Shown here: positions 35,366-43,629 of the stretch, one piece after another
Layout of the letters: every line of letters starts with the position of its first letter
Numbering within the stretch: position 1 is the first letter of the stretch
Assembly: GCF_003315195.1 (NCBI RefSeq)
Contig: NZ_QNRV01000016.1
Location: 1 to 61,159, forward strand
Reading direction: 5' to 3'
Length of the DNA: 61,159 nucleotides
Origin: Sutterella wadsworthensis
GTDB lineage: Bacteria > Pseudomonadota > Gammaproteobacteria > Burkholderiales > Burkholderiaceae_F
The notes under the pieces: generated by a model
What the model saw: only the letters and a program-made list of their open reading frames with translations
Database searches by the model: none
Told to the model about the DNA's origin: nothing
Translations under genes and position numbers: made by a program

Positions 35366-35923
35366 AGGGATCGTATGAACTGTGAGATTAAGGTTGCTGC
35401 AGCCTCTCAACGGACTGCTGGTTCAAGGATTATATGGTGAAGAAGCTGTGCGCTCTCAGAGAGTGTTCGAGTGTGTTTTGTCGGCTCCTCAGCACCGAAC
35501 AAACGGCAGGGATGCGACACCTAATCGGGCCAAAAAAAATCCATACCACTTCAAAAACGAGCATAAAAAAATCCCGCAGCCGGTCAAAGCGGAGGGAGGA
35601 GGAAGCCGGCTGCGGGGGGAAACAGGGCGCTCACTAAAGAAGTATCCGCGAACACATCATCCGCACAAGGAGGCTCAGAAATGCGGAAGGGCTCAAGCGG
35701 TTCGATCGAGCTGTATGCCCTGCAAATTCAATGTATCTCTTTTAGATACCGTTCGAAAGAACTGAACGTTATTCTTTGGCCGGCTTATGCGTCGGCGCAA
35801 TTTTTCATGGTTTACCGCGGGTTTTTACTCTGAGATCAAATAAATAACGGTGTTACAGTGAGGAAGTCTGCTGATTGCAGATTCATCACGAACCTTCGAG
35901 CGGCTTCAAGGACTTCAGCCGCC
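35366..35923. other. 558-bp intergenic region, no gene seen
   Basis: Between the HAD gene end and the unknown operon start. It contains the terminator at 35568-35620 and, between 35366 and 35560, the presumed promoter of the A-D operon. A plus-strand frame crosses it but has no family resemblance or ribosome site. The 300 bp between the HAD stop and the terminator is long for an untranslated tail and could hold a small RNA; nothing recognisable was seen. Confidence 0.4.
35563..35620 (-). terminator. Rho-independent terminator, minus strand
   Basis: A long GC stem (CCCGCAGCCGG with CCGGCTGCGGG) enclosing a purine-rich loop. Read on the minus strand it is followed by seven T (complement of the A run at about 35566-35572). 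It would end transcripts coming from the HAD gene or from an unannotated small transcript. Confidence 0.75.
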
Positions 35924-36691
35924 TCAGCTGCTCGACCGCATGCAATGGATCCCGCCAGCTGCGGCCTCTATTTCTGCCTGAATCTCTTTTAAAAGCGCTG
36001 CCGGCGACGCAAATCGCGCCAGTGCGGCAGCTTCGAGCTGCACTCGGTCATCGGCGTTATGGCGCTCTTCAATCACGACTGAATCGATCCCGGCCGACTT
36101 TGCGCCGCGAATGCCGGGAAGTGCATCCTCCACCATGATGCATTCATCAGGCTCTGCCTTTAATGCGTCGAGCACTTTGTAAAAGCCTTCTGGATCGGGC
36201 TTTACGTGTGCGACATCGTCTCTCGTCACAATCAAATCCATGATTTCCGAGAGCGGCGCAGCGGCTATCATCGATTCGTTCTGAGAGGCATAAACATCAA
36301 TGTTGCGCCGACGAGTTGTGGTAACGATCGCGAGCTTCTTGCCGAGTGCCTTGAGGTATTTGATGAGCTCTGCAGCCCCTTCACGATAGTGCACGCGTGT
36401 GCGCAAAAATTCCTGAGCGAGGCTGTAGCGCTGAAAATGAATTTCTTCAAGGGTTCCAGGCAGGTCAAAAGCACGCTTGAGATCAGCCATGTACTTCAAA
36501 TAAGCATCAGACCCCTCGCCGTAGGTCTTCATCGCCCGTATGCGAAGCGTTCCTGCTTCATCCTCGGAGAGCATTACGCGGCCGTTTGACAAGCGGCGCA
36601 TCAGCTCTTGATCCACCTGACTCCAAACGCCAAGCGAATCAATCAGCGTGCCGTCCAAATCGAAAATAAAGCAGCTCCGTTCATAAAACAT
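35924..36691 (-). CDS. HAD-family phosphatase
   Basis: 255 residues from ATG 36691 (MFYERSCFIFDLDGTLIDS). Motif I FDLDGTLIDS, motif II AIVTTTRR, Lys in HVKPDPEGFYKV, motif IV CIMVEDALPGIRGAKSAG. Small-molecule HAD phosphatase with an alpha-helical cap; the substrate is unknown. It starts 50 bp after the flavoprotein stop, so it may be the last gene of the kinase-regulator-flavoprotein operon, though a functional link is not obvious. Confidence 0.83.
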   Translation of the reverse strand: MFYERSCFIFDLDGTLIDSLGVWSQVDQELMRRLSNGRVMLSEDEAGTLRIRAMKTYGEGSDAYLKYMADLKRAFDLPGTLEEIHFQRYSLAQEFLRTRVHYREGAAELIKYLKALGKKLAIVTTTRRRNIDVYASQNESMIAAAPLSEIMDLIVTRDDVAHVKPDPEGFYKVLDALKAEPDECIMVEDALPGIRGAKSAGIDSVVIEERHNADDRVQLEAAALARFASPAALLKEIQAEIEAAAGGIHCMRSSS

Positions 36692-36741
36692 GTTTAAGCA
36701 GGCTCCGAGAGAAGAAAAGTCAACAGAATGAGCGCCAAACT

Positions 36742-38223
36742 CTACCGCATTGTGTCGATAAGACACGTTTGCGCCGCGTTCCGTCCAGCAATACGACCGA
36801 ACACAAATGCATCAAGCAGTCCGCTGCCGCCCAAACGGAATTTTCCATGCACGCCGCCGGTGACTTCACCCGCTGCATAGAGCCCAAGGACGGGCCGCTT
36901 TTGACTGCCTGCATAAAGCACTTCTGCCTTGGGATTAATGGCGATGCCGCCGCACGTGTAATGCACTTCGAACCGTTCTCGGCCAAAGTAAAAGGGCGGC
37001 TCCTTCAATTCCTGCAGAAACCGCGTTCGTCCGAAATCCGGATCCGCGCCAGTCCTTGCCGCTTCGTTATAGCGGGCAAACACTTCGGAGAGCTGAGCTG
37101 ACGAAATGTTCATCTTTTTTGCAAGCTCTTTGAGTGATGCTGCACTCTCCACTAATCCCTGCTGAACCTTCGTCGCAAAAGTCGCACCTTTTCGGCTGCG
37201 GCTATCCGTAATCACCCAAAATTCACTTCCCCCTGCAGCAGTCAGATCAGCAAGCACGGTATCCCACGAGGCCGTTTCATCGGTGAATCTTTCGCCGCGG
37301 GCAGTGAGGAAAATTTCTGCTCCGGGATAGTCGAGCACTCGTCCGCCCCAGAAAGGAATGGCAAGGACATACTCCATACCGACCAAACCTGCACCGACAG
37401 CTTCGGCCATGCGGATGCCGTCACCCGTTGCCGGATCTTCTTCAATTCGCCCCGGGCTGTATGTAGTCCCCAAATCCATGGAAATCCATGGTGCCCACCG
37501 AGCACGCATCAGGCGATTGGCGCCGAAACCGCCTGAGGCAATGACCACCGACTTGGCCATCAATGTTTTGTGCTCGGGCGAATCCGCATCCATATCGGTC
37601 AATTCAACGCCAAGCACGCGGCCGTTATGCATCACGAGCGCTTCGACCCGCTGGCGGTAGCGTACCTCGACGCCGAGCTTGTGGGCACGACGCATTAAAG
37701 CGCGGCTGTATGCCATGCCGCTTCGCGCTTGGATCGTTCGATGCGCGCGAGGATAGACACCGGTGTAGGCTTCATAAAGCGCTGGATCAAATTCAACCCC
37801 CAGGCTCTTGAGCCAAGCAAAGACGTCAGCACTCGAACGAACCATCGTTGCGATGAGGTCCGGATCGCCCAGACCGCCGCCGCCCTCATAGGTGTCGCGG
37901 AAAAAATGTTCTGCCGAATCGGTTCGGCCGGAACGCTTTTGCCCTTCAGGGTCAACGGCATTGAGCATGCCGGAACTCACCATCATGTGGCCGCCAGCAA
38001 GTGCTGTTTTTTCGAGCACGACCACACGAACCGCTCCCGCTTCCTTAGCGGCGATTGCTGCCGCAAGTCCCGCTGCCCCTGCCCCGATGACCGCCACGCT
38101 GCAGCTTTCAGCATCACTCGTTTCAGGCTCCGAAGCCTTCACTGCGGAGGAAAGCGTGAAGGCAGCAGCAAAAGGAGGCAACAGCCCCGCCGCTCCAACG
38201 AGCTTTCTGCGGGAAATCGTCAT
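36742..38223 (-). CDS. Tat-exported FAD flavoprotein reductase, fumarate-reductase-like
   Basis: 493 residues. Twin-arginine signal ISRRKLVGAAGLL at the very start, FAD-binding VAVIGAGAAGLAAAIAAKEAG at about 43, and the family C-terminus GLYAAGEVTGGVHGKFRLGGSGLLDAFVFGRIAG, in which Arg of FRLGG matches the substrate-binding Arg of FccA-type fumarate reductases. The usual HHTMGG is altered to HYTCGG, suggesting a different or broader substrate. No heme or FMN domain, so electrons must come from a partner. Its start overlaps the response-regulator stop (ATGA), placing it under the same transcript as the two-component system. Confidence 0.87.
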   Translation of the reverse strand: MTISRRKLVGAAGLLPPFAAAFTLSSAVKASEPETSDAESCSVAVIGAGAAGLAAAIAAKEAGAVRVVVLEKTALAGGHMMVSSGMLNAVDPEGQKRSGRTDSAEHFFRDTYEGGGGLGDPDLIATMVRSSADVFAWLKSLGVEFDPALYEAYTGVYPRAHRTIQARSGMAYSRALMRRAHKLGVEVRYRQRVEALVMHNGRVLGVELTDMDADSPEHKTLMAKSVVIASGGFGANRLMRARWAPWISMDLGTTYSPGRIEEDPATGDGIRMAEAVGAGLVGMEYVLAIPFWGGRVLDYPGAEIFLTARGERFTDETASWDTVLADLTAAGGSEFWVITDSRSRKGATFATKVQQGLVESAASLKELAKKMNISSAQLSEVFARYNEAARTGADPDFGRTRFLQELKEPPFYFGRERFEVHYTCGGIAINPKAEVLYAGSQKRPVLGLYAAGEVTGGVHGKFRLGGSGLLDAFVFGRIAGRNAAQTCLIDTMR

Positions 38224-38870
38224 GACGAACCTCCCGCTTTGTCGGTCTCGGCAAGAAGCCCTGCCATCTCCAATGCCTTGGCCATTGCGACAGCCGACCG
38301 CACGCCCAGCTTTCTTGCCGCATTGCCGCGATGGAGTTTAACGGTCGGCAATGAAATAGACAGTCGATCGGCGATTTGCTTATTGAGCAGTCCTTGAGCC
38401 ACAAGCCTCGCCACCTCCAGTTCACGTTCAGTGAGGAGCGCCGCTTTTTGAGCCAAGTCCACCTGTCCGGCTTCGGCAGCGATATCTGCCAAATTTTTCT
38501 TCACGGCTTTTTCCACCGCAGCCAGAAGCACCTCAGGCGCAGCGGGCTTGACAAGAAAATCCATGGCTCCGCGATGCACGGCCTGCATAGCCATGGGAAT
38601 ATCGCCGTGGGCGGACAAAAAAATCACAGGGAGCAGACTGCCTCGCTCAACGAGCGTCTCATGGAGCTCCATCCCAGTCATGTTGGGCATGCGGTGGTCA
38701 AGGAGCAGGCAGCCCGAGCGCCGCGGATCATCCATTTCCAGAAATGCAGCTGCACTTTGGTAAGTCATGACCTCCCAGCCGCCCATACGCAGCAGGAATG
38801 CCAGACTTTTCAATTGCTCGGCATCATCATCCACAATCCGTACGAGCGGCGTATCCAAAGCTTTTGTCAT
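38220..38870 (-). CDS. LuxR/FixJ-type response regulator (TtrR-like)
   Basis: 216 residues. Receiver domain with acidic IVDDD, phospho-acceptor Asp in LLLDHRMPNMTG (about residue 58), Ser/Thr in FLSAHGD and Lys in FLVKPA. C-terminal LuxR/GerE HTH: LTERELEVARLVAQGLLNKQIADRLSISLPTVKLHR. This layout is that of TtrR/FixJ/DctR regulators. Overlaps the sensor-kinase gene upstream and the flavoprotein gene downstream by four bases each. It probably acts on the divergent region 40964-41301. Confidence 0.92.
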   Translation of the reverse strand: MTKALDTPLVRIVDDDAEQLKSLAFLLRMGGWEVMTYQSAAAFLEMDDPRRSGCLLLDHRMPNMTGMELHETLVERGSLLPVIFLSAHGDIPMAMQAVHRGAMDFLVKPAAPEVLLAAVEKAVKKNLADIAAEAGQVDLAQKAALLTERELEVARLVAQGLLNKQIADRLSISLPTVKLHRGNAARKLGVRSAVAMAKALEMAGLLAETDKAGGSS

Positions 38871-40963
38871 TGCACTCCTCCTTTTCCTTTTTCAGCCGCA
38901 GCGCTTGAGGACTGACTGCTGCCTTTATCCGTCTCATGCGTCCCTTCCGGCGGTTCTGCAGCCTCAATCACGGCTTCAGCGCAGACACCCTCTGTCGGGA
39001 GCTGATAAAACTTCAGCTGTCCGCCGTGGCGATCAGCAATCCCGCGGCAAATAGAAAGACCGATGCCCATGCCCTCCTGCTTCACGCTGTCGCCGTATCC
39101 GGTGAGTCTGGCAAATCCTTCCGGCGACAGCTTGGGACCGTTGTCGGTCACATGCAGCACATAATTGTCTCCTTCACGCGCGAGCGATACGCTCACGAAC
39201 CCTTTGGGATTTTTCTGTGCGGCATGCGCTGCATTGCGAATGAAGTTGAGGACGAGGAGCTCAAGCTCCAAGGCGTCACCCAATACCCAGGCAGGACGAT
39301 CGTCCTCGGGATCGGCAGCGAGATATTGGCCCGGGGCCGTGTAAATCGGCACCCGACGCGCATCATGGCGCTCAACGATCAATTCCGCCCGCCGCACAAC
39401 TGCAGTCCAGTCGGTGGGTTTAAGAGGTTCGGTAGAAGCTTTGGCATACCCGCGCACTCGGTTGACAATTGCCGTGATGCGGTTGGCTTCCTCTGCCATC
39501 GCTGAAAGTGCATCATCGGCTAATGCACGGTCCGCATCATTGGTCTGTCGATGAGCATTCCAGAGCTTCAGACCGCCCACGTAGTTGGAAAGCGATGAGA
39601 GCGGCTGCTTAAGTTCATGCGCAAACATTGAACTCATCTGTGAAAGCATGCCTGCTCGTTCAATGGCCGAAAGCTGTTCACGCGACACCCTTGCTTCATT
39701 TTCCATCCGCTCTTTCTCTTCCAACGCAGTGCGCAGAGCTTGAGTCTTCACGCGCACCAGATAGCGGGATCGAAGCGCATGGAAAAGTACAAAGAGAAAC
39801 ACCGCAACGAGCGCAGCAAACCATTCTGCGTGGCTCTTCATAAAACCTGCGACCGTTTGTTCATCCAAATAACTGTAGGGCCCGAAATGGAGCGCTTCCA
39901 TTAGGCTGCGTACGCTCGACAGATCCACGCGCAGCCCCCAGCGCCAGCCGTCGTTCTCGGGCAAGCTGAAGGCAACGGCAGCCACTCGGCGAACCTGATT
40001 CCCGTCCGCCCACGCCATATAGCCGAGCGTCCAATCTGGGTAGAGCGGCGTGCTCGATAAACACGCGCCCGGCGTTCGTTTTAGTACTGCTGCCGGACGA
40101 AAGGCTTTGGGATCGATCATCCCTTCAGCGGCAAGCGCCTCAAAAGTACACACGCTGATAAGTCCTGCGTCCGCACGCCCCGAAAGAACGGCATTAAGCA
40201 CCTCAGGGACGTCGTGCGGCCGCCAAACTGCCTCGGAAAAGAATTTCCGCGGATCATGGTGATCCGCTAAAAGCCGCCCCGCCAGCCACTGCCAAGGCCC
40301 AAAGGCAACACTGCTTTCTACCGCTATGCGTGCGCCTTCGAGGCTCTCCAAACTGCCCAAATCCCTGCGCTTGGCGTCAACGACAAGCAGTCCGCCGGCA
40401 GCACTCTGCGAGGATTCTTCTGCATGGGTATTGAGTCGTTCCCGTGCGGCGAGCGGCACTGCGCCAGATTCATTGACAAGCGCCACCATGGTGCCGGCAG
40501 TCGCGAAAACAAACGGAATTTTTTCCGCCCTGACAACATCAATAAATCCGCGCGAAGGAATTTGACGAATGTGTGTGCGCCGATCCGGAAAAGCCACGCG
40601 CAGCCCTTCGGCAAGACTGGCGAGCATGCGGATATACGACTCATTGCGGTCTGTTTCCTCGACCGCAAAAACGAAATCATCGGGACCGATTGTCGTCGAG
40701 GCTTCTAGGCGAGAAACGCCTTCGATGCCCGTGTCCTCACGAAAGTGCATTGCGCGGACTTCCGAAAGGTTGAAAGTGGCGCCGGAAACAGCCGCCACTT
40801 CGGACACCGTCTGCGCTTCACTCTGACTGGCGGACGCCGTCGGAACATCCGGCGATGCGGATGCCGTCACCGCAGCCAATATCAGCCCGGCAGCAGCACT
40901 GCGCATGAGGATTGTGCAGCCAATCGATTTAAAAAAATGCGAATGAGGATAAGCAGCCTTCAT
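38867..40963 (-). CDS. Sensor histidine kinase with periplasmic PhnD/TtrS-like binding domain
   Basis: 698 residues. N-terminal signal/anchor, then about 330 periplasmic residues of binding-protein type (LEGARIAVESSVAFGPWQWLAGRLL region; LSGRADAGLISVCTFEAL), one membrane helix at about 385-405 (WFAALVAVFLFVLFHAL), and a kinase core: HisKA with HELKQPLSSLSN (His about 450), N-box LVLNFIRNAAHAA, G1 VTDNGPKLS and G2 GMGIGLSIC. This resembles TtrS (tetrathionate) and similar sensors that bind their ligand in a PhnD-like domain. The C-terminal 25 residues are a polar tail. The ligand is unknown; an electron acceptor is likely from context. Confidence 0.9.
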   Translation of the reverse strand: MKAAYPHSHFFKSIGCTILMRSAAAGLILAAVTASASPDVPTASASQSEAQTVSEVAAVSGATFNLSEVRAMHFREDTGIEGVSRLEASTTIGPDDFVFAVEETDRNESYIRMLASLAEGLRVAFPDRRTHIRQIPSRGFIDVVRAEKIPFVFATAGTMVALVNESGAVPLAARERLNTHAEESSQSAAGGLLVVDAKRRDLGSLESLEGARIAVESSVAFGPWQWLAGRLLADHHDPRKFFSEAVWRPHDVPEVLNAVLSGRADAGLISVCTFEALAAEGMIDPKAFRPAAVLKRTPGACLSSTPLYPDWTLGYMAWADGNQVRRVAAVAFSLPENDGWRWGLRVDLSSVRSLMEALHFGPYSYLDEQTVAGFMKSHAEWFAALVAVFLFVLFHALRSRYLVRVKTQALRTALEEKERMENEARVSREQLSAIERAGMLSQMSSMFAHELKQPLSSLSNYVGGLKLWNAHRQTNDADRALADDALSAMAEEANRITAIVNRVRGYAKASTEPLKPTDWTAVVRRAELIVERHDARRVPIYTAPGQYLAADPEDDRPAWVLGDALELELLVLNFIRNAAHAAQKNPKGFVSVSLAREGDNYVLHVTDNGPKLSPEGFARLTGYGDSVKQEGMGIGLSICRGIADRHGGQLKFYQLPTEGVCAEAVIEAAEPPEGTHETDKGSSQSSSAAAEKGKGGVQ

Positions 40964-41301
40964 CGTCCACCAAATCGGTGTTTTGCCAAAGCCGGCGAAG
41001 CATCCAGGCAGCCAGCGAAATTCAGCTTCCGTGAGCGCAAAAGTCTGCGGCGAATACGGGCATCCGCCGCTTCGTCATTGTACCGGCGCCGCGGCTCTCA
41101 ACTGCAGCGGTCTCTCAGAGAGATCACCTATACCTTGGTCTAGCCGCAGCGTTTCAGAAACGCTTCAGAATACTTACATCGCTTAGGACGCAGGAGCTGT
41201 TTGGGCTCCCGTCGGACGAGCTTCTCACAATCCGTAATCCCCTTGAGACTTGGAGCGCTCTGCTCCGAGTTGAACGGATCACTCTTCAAAGGAAGATAAG
41301 A
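40964..41301. promoter_or_regulatory. Divergent control region with several dyads
   Basis: This 338-bp region lies between the divergent sensor-kinase and flavoprotein genes. Four dyads stand out: TCTCTC-A-GAGAGA (41111-41123), AGCGTTTC-A-GAAACGCT (41148-41164, perfect 8-bp arms), GGAGC-N7-GCTCC (41193-41209) and GGAGC-N5-GCTCC (41252-41266). Any may be a response-regulator site; assignment is by position only. AAGGAAG before 41302 is the ribosome site. Confidence 0.55.
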
Positions 41302-42852
41302 ATGTCCGAAATGAATCTCTGCCGCCGCAACCTCCTCAAGGCTGGCGCCGCTGCCGCCGCCGGCATTATGGCGAGCGCTGCCGCCAATGCAGGCATTCCC
41401 GCTGCCAAGGTTGAGAAGTATGACGAAGAATACGATGTCGTCATCATCGGCTCCGGCTTTGCCGGTATGGCCTGCGCCCTCAAGGCTGGCCGCGCCGGCA
41501 AAAAGGTTCTGATGCTCGAAAAAATGCCGGTCGTCGGCGGCAACTCCGCCATCTGCGGCGGCAACGTTGCCTGCCCGGTCAACCCCGTGCAGAAGGCTCA
41601 GGGCATCAAGGACAGCCGTGAACTCTTCATCGCTGACTGCCTGAAAGACGGTCTCGGCCTCAACCACGTTGAACTGCTCTCGAAGATCGTTGACCGCTGC
41701 AACGACACGATCAAGTTTGTCGAGGACTGCGGCGCCGAATTCGTGCCCAACCACATGCTCTTCGAAGGCGGCCACTCCGTTCCGCGTTCCTATGAAATTA
41801 AGGCCGGCACCGGCTCTGGCTACATCCACCCGATGTACGACCAGATCAAGAAGCTCAGCAACGTCACGGTGAAGACCCGCGCCAAGTTCGACGACTTCAT
41901 CATGGACGGCGATGCTGTTGTGGGCGTCACCTACCGCGAAGGCTATCGCTTCAACGCCAAGCTCCAAAGCGATGACCTCGAAAACAAGACCGGCAAGACC
42001 AAGACTATCCGCGCCAAGCTCGGCGTCATGCTTGCCGCCGGCGGTTTCTCCCGCGACATTTGGTTCCGTCAGATTCAGGACCCGCGCGTTGTTCCGACCA
42101 CGGACTCCACGAACCAGCTCGGCGCCACGGCCGGTGTGCTCGTCAAGTCTCTCGGCATCGGTGCTGCTCCGGTCCAGCTCTGCTGGCTGCAGTTCCTCCC
42201 CTACACCAACCCGCGTGAAAAGGGCTTTGGCGTTTCCGTGAACTTCACCAACCACGCCTGCATGGACTTCGGCATCGTTGTTGACCGCAAGACCGGCAAG
42301 CGCTTCATGGATGAACACGCTGGCCGCAAGATCAAGTCCGACGCGCTCTTCAACGTCATCGGCAAGGATGAAAATTATCCGATCGCCATTGCCAGCGAAG
42401 AGATCGTCAAGGCTATTAATCCTTCCTTCGTGAAGCTGCCGATCGAAATGGGCACGGTCAAGAAGTTCAATACGCTCGAAGAACTTGCCGACTACTTCAA
42501 GATCAATAAGGCTCCGTTCCTCGAACAGGTTGAACGCTTCAACGGCTTCGTCGCCAAGCAGGAAGACCCGGAATTCCACCGTATCCTGAAGTTCCAGAAC
42601 GGCCTCAACCTGGCCAAGGGTCCGTACTACGGCATTGAAGTCGCTCCGAAGATCCATCACACGATGGGCGGCGTCATGATCAACCCGGATTCGCAGGTGA
42701 TCTCCGCCACGACCCATGCCCCGATCAAGGGCCTCTACGCCGGCGGCGAAATCACGGGCGGCGTGCATGGCGCTTCGCGTCTGGGCACGGTTGCCGTGAT
42801 CGATGCGCTCACGTTCGGTATGATCGCCGGCGAACACTTCGCTGCGATGTAA
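41302..42852 (+). CDS. Tat-exported FAD flavoprotein reductase, likely flavocytochrome-c-type catalytic subunit
   Basis: 516 residues from ATG 41302 (SD AAGGAAG). Tat-like signal LCRRNLLKAGAAAAAG, then VVIIGSGFAGMACALKAG FAD motif at about 46, LMLEKMPVVGGNSAICGGN, and the C-terminus HHTMGGVMINP..GLYAGGEITGGVHGASRLGTVAV. HHTMGG and the Arg of SRLG match fumarate-reductase-like active sites, but NRLGGNA is changed to SRLGTVA, so the substrate may not be fumarate. Codon use is very biased (Lys almost all AAG), a sign of high expression. The tetraheme cytochrome gene follows after 289 bp, so the pair resembles a split FccA or methacrylate reductase. Confidence 0.88.
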   Translation: MSEMNLCRRNLLKAGAAAAAGIMASAAANAGIPAAKVEKYDEEYDVVIIGSGFAGMACALKAGRAGKKVLMLEKMPVVGGNSAICGGNVACPVNPVQKAQGIKDSRELFIADCLKDGLGLNHVELLSKIVDRCNDTIKFVEDCGAEFVPNHMLFEGGHSVPRSYEIKAGTGSGYIHPMYDQIKKLSNVTVKTRAKFDDFIMDGDAVVGVTYREGYRFNAKLQSDDLENKTGKTKTIRAKLGVMLAAGGFSRDIWFRQIQDPRVVPTTDSTNQLGATAGVLVKSLGIGAAPVQLCWLQFLPYTNPREKGFGVSVNFTNHACMDFGIVVDRKTGKRFMDEHAGRKIKSDALFNVIGKDENYPIAIASEEIVKAINPSFVKLPIEMGTVKKFNTLEELADYFKINKAPFLEQVERFNGFVAKQEDPEFHRILKFQNGLNLAKGPYYGIEVAPKIHHTMGGVMINPDSQVISATTHAPIKGLYAGGEITGGVHGASRLGTVAVIDALTFGMIAGEHFAAM

Positions 42853-42857
42853 TGCCT

Positions 42858-42931
42858 GCCTGAATATTCAGGCTTAAAAGAAAACCCGCCTGTCCAGACC
42901 AAGCGCTCCGCGCGCTTCCTGTCAGGCGGGT
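42858..42931 (+). promoter_or_regulatory. Hairpins between flavoprotein and cytochrome genes
   Basis: A 16-bp palindrome GCCTGAATATTCAGGC (42858-42873) and a second stem ACCCGCCTG (42884-42892) with CAGGCGGGT (42923-42931). Neither is followed by a T run, so they are more likely partial terminators or mRNA-processing/stability elements that set different amounts of the two proteins. Confidence 0.5.
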
Positions 42932-43141
42932 CGTTCGGTAAACAAAGAATAGTTAACCGTCTAAAGCAGTGTTGAACTATTCGTTTCCCGCTCCAGACCT
43001 CAGACTTTCGCCCATTCCAATCGTTAAGGTTTTTCTTAGCACTTCATTCCGGCGAAACCTATTTCTTTAAAGCAAAGCACCGCCGACCCCCAAGATTAGG
43101 CAGCGCCTCTGCTTCTTAACTCCCTTTTGGAAGACCCCGCC

Positions 43142-43486
43142 ATGAACCGCACGCTTACCGCGCTCTGCTTGGCCGCTGCGCTGGCCTTTGCAGGCACTGC
43201 TTCAGCCGGCGAGAAACTCGCCGAACAGCATATCGCCAAGGGCCTGCAGTGCCAGACCTGCCACGGTCCTGACATGAAGAACCCGCAGATGCCTGAAATG
43301 GCTACCTGCACGGGCTGCCACAATGTTGATCAGCTGGTTGAAAAGACGAAGAATGTGAAGCCCGTCAATCCTCACGTCTCTCCGCATTACGGCAAAACGC
43401 TCGAGTGCACGAACTGCCACTTGATGCATCAGGAAAGCGAAAACTACTGCAATCAGTGCCACGAATTCAATTTCAAAGTGCCTTAA
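43142..43486 (+). CDS. Periplasmic tetraheme cytochrome c
   Basis: 114 residues from ATG 43142 (MNRTLTALCLAAALAFAGTASAGE, a Sec signal cleaved near Ala-Ser-Ala). Four CXXCH heme motifs, CQTCH, CTGCH, CTNCH and CNQCH, with extra His for axial ligation, in a chain of about 90 mature residues. This matches the small tetraheme domain that is fused to the flavoprotein in Shewanella FccA but separate in other species. It probably carries electrons from a quinol dehydrogenase to one or more of the flavoprotein reductases nearby. Confidence 0.92.
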   Translation: MNRTLTALCLAAALAFAGTASAGEKLAEQHIAKGLQCQTCHGPDMKNPQMPEMATCTGCHNVDQLVEKTKNVKPVNPHVSPHYGKTLECTNCHLMHQESENYCNQCHEFNFKVP

Positions 43487-43558
43487 TTGAGGCTTGAGTC
43501 TTCACTGAGCGGCGCCTCGGAGCCGCCGGCCGCAGCAAAAACTTCTCCTTCTCTTCAT

Positions 43559-43594
43559 GCCGTTTGAACATCGAATGTTCGAACGGCTTTTTTT
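43559..43594 (+). terminator. Terminator of the cytochrome gene
   Basis: 13-bp stem GCCGTTTGAACAT (43559-43571) with ATGTTCGAACGGC (43575-43587) with one wobble, followed by seven T. Confidence 0.93.
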
Positions 43595-43629
43595 CGCTTT
43601 CCTCTAGCGTTCGCTTGATGTGCGTGACA

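Noticed and set aside
35693-35715. tRNA T-loop-like GGTTCGATC
   Set aside because: No matching T-stem, acceptor stem or anticodon arm around it.
35382-35765. Plus-strand 127-codon frame between HAD gene and unknown operon
   Set aside because: Crosses a terminator hairpin, no family resemblance or ribosome site.
41140-42837. Long antisense frame (565 codons) opposite the 41302 flavoprotein
   Set aside because: It mirrors a strongly codon-biased gene with clear Tat signal and FAD motifs; the antisense product has no recognisable motif or ribosome site.
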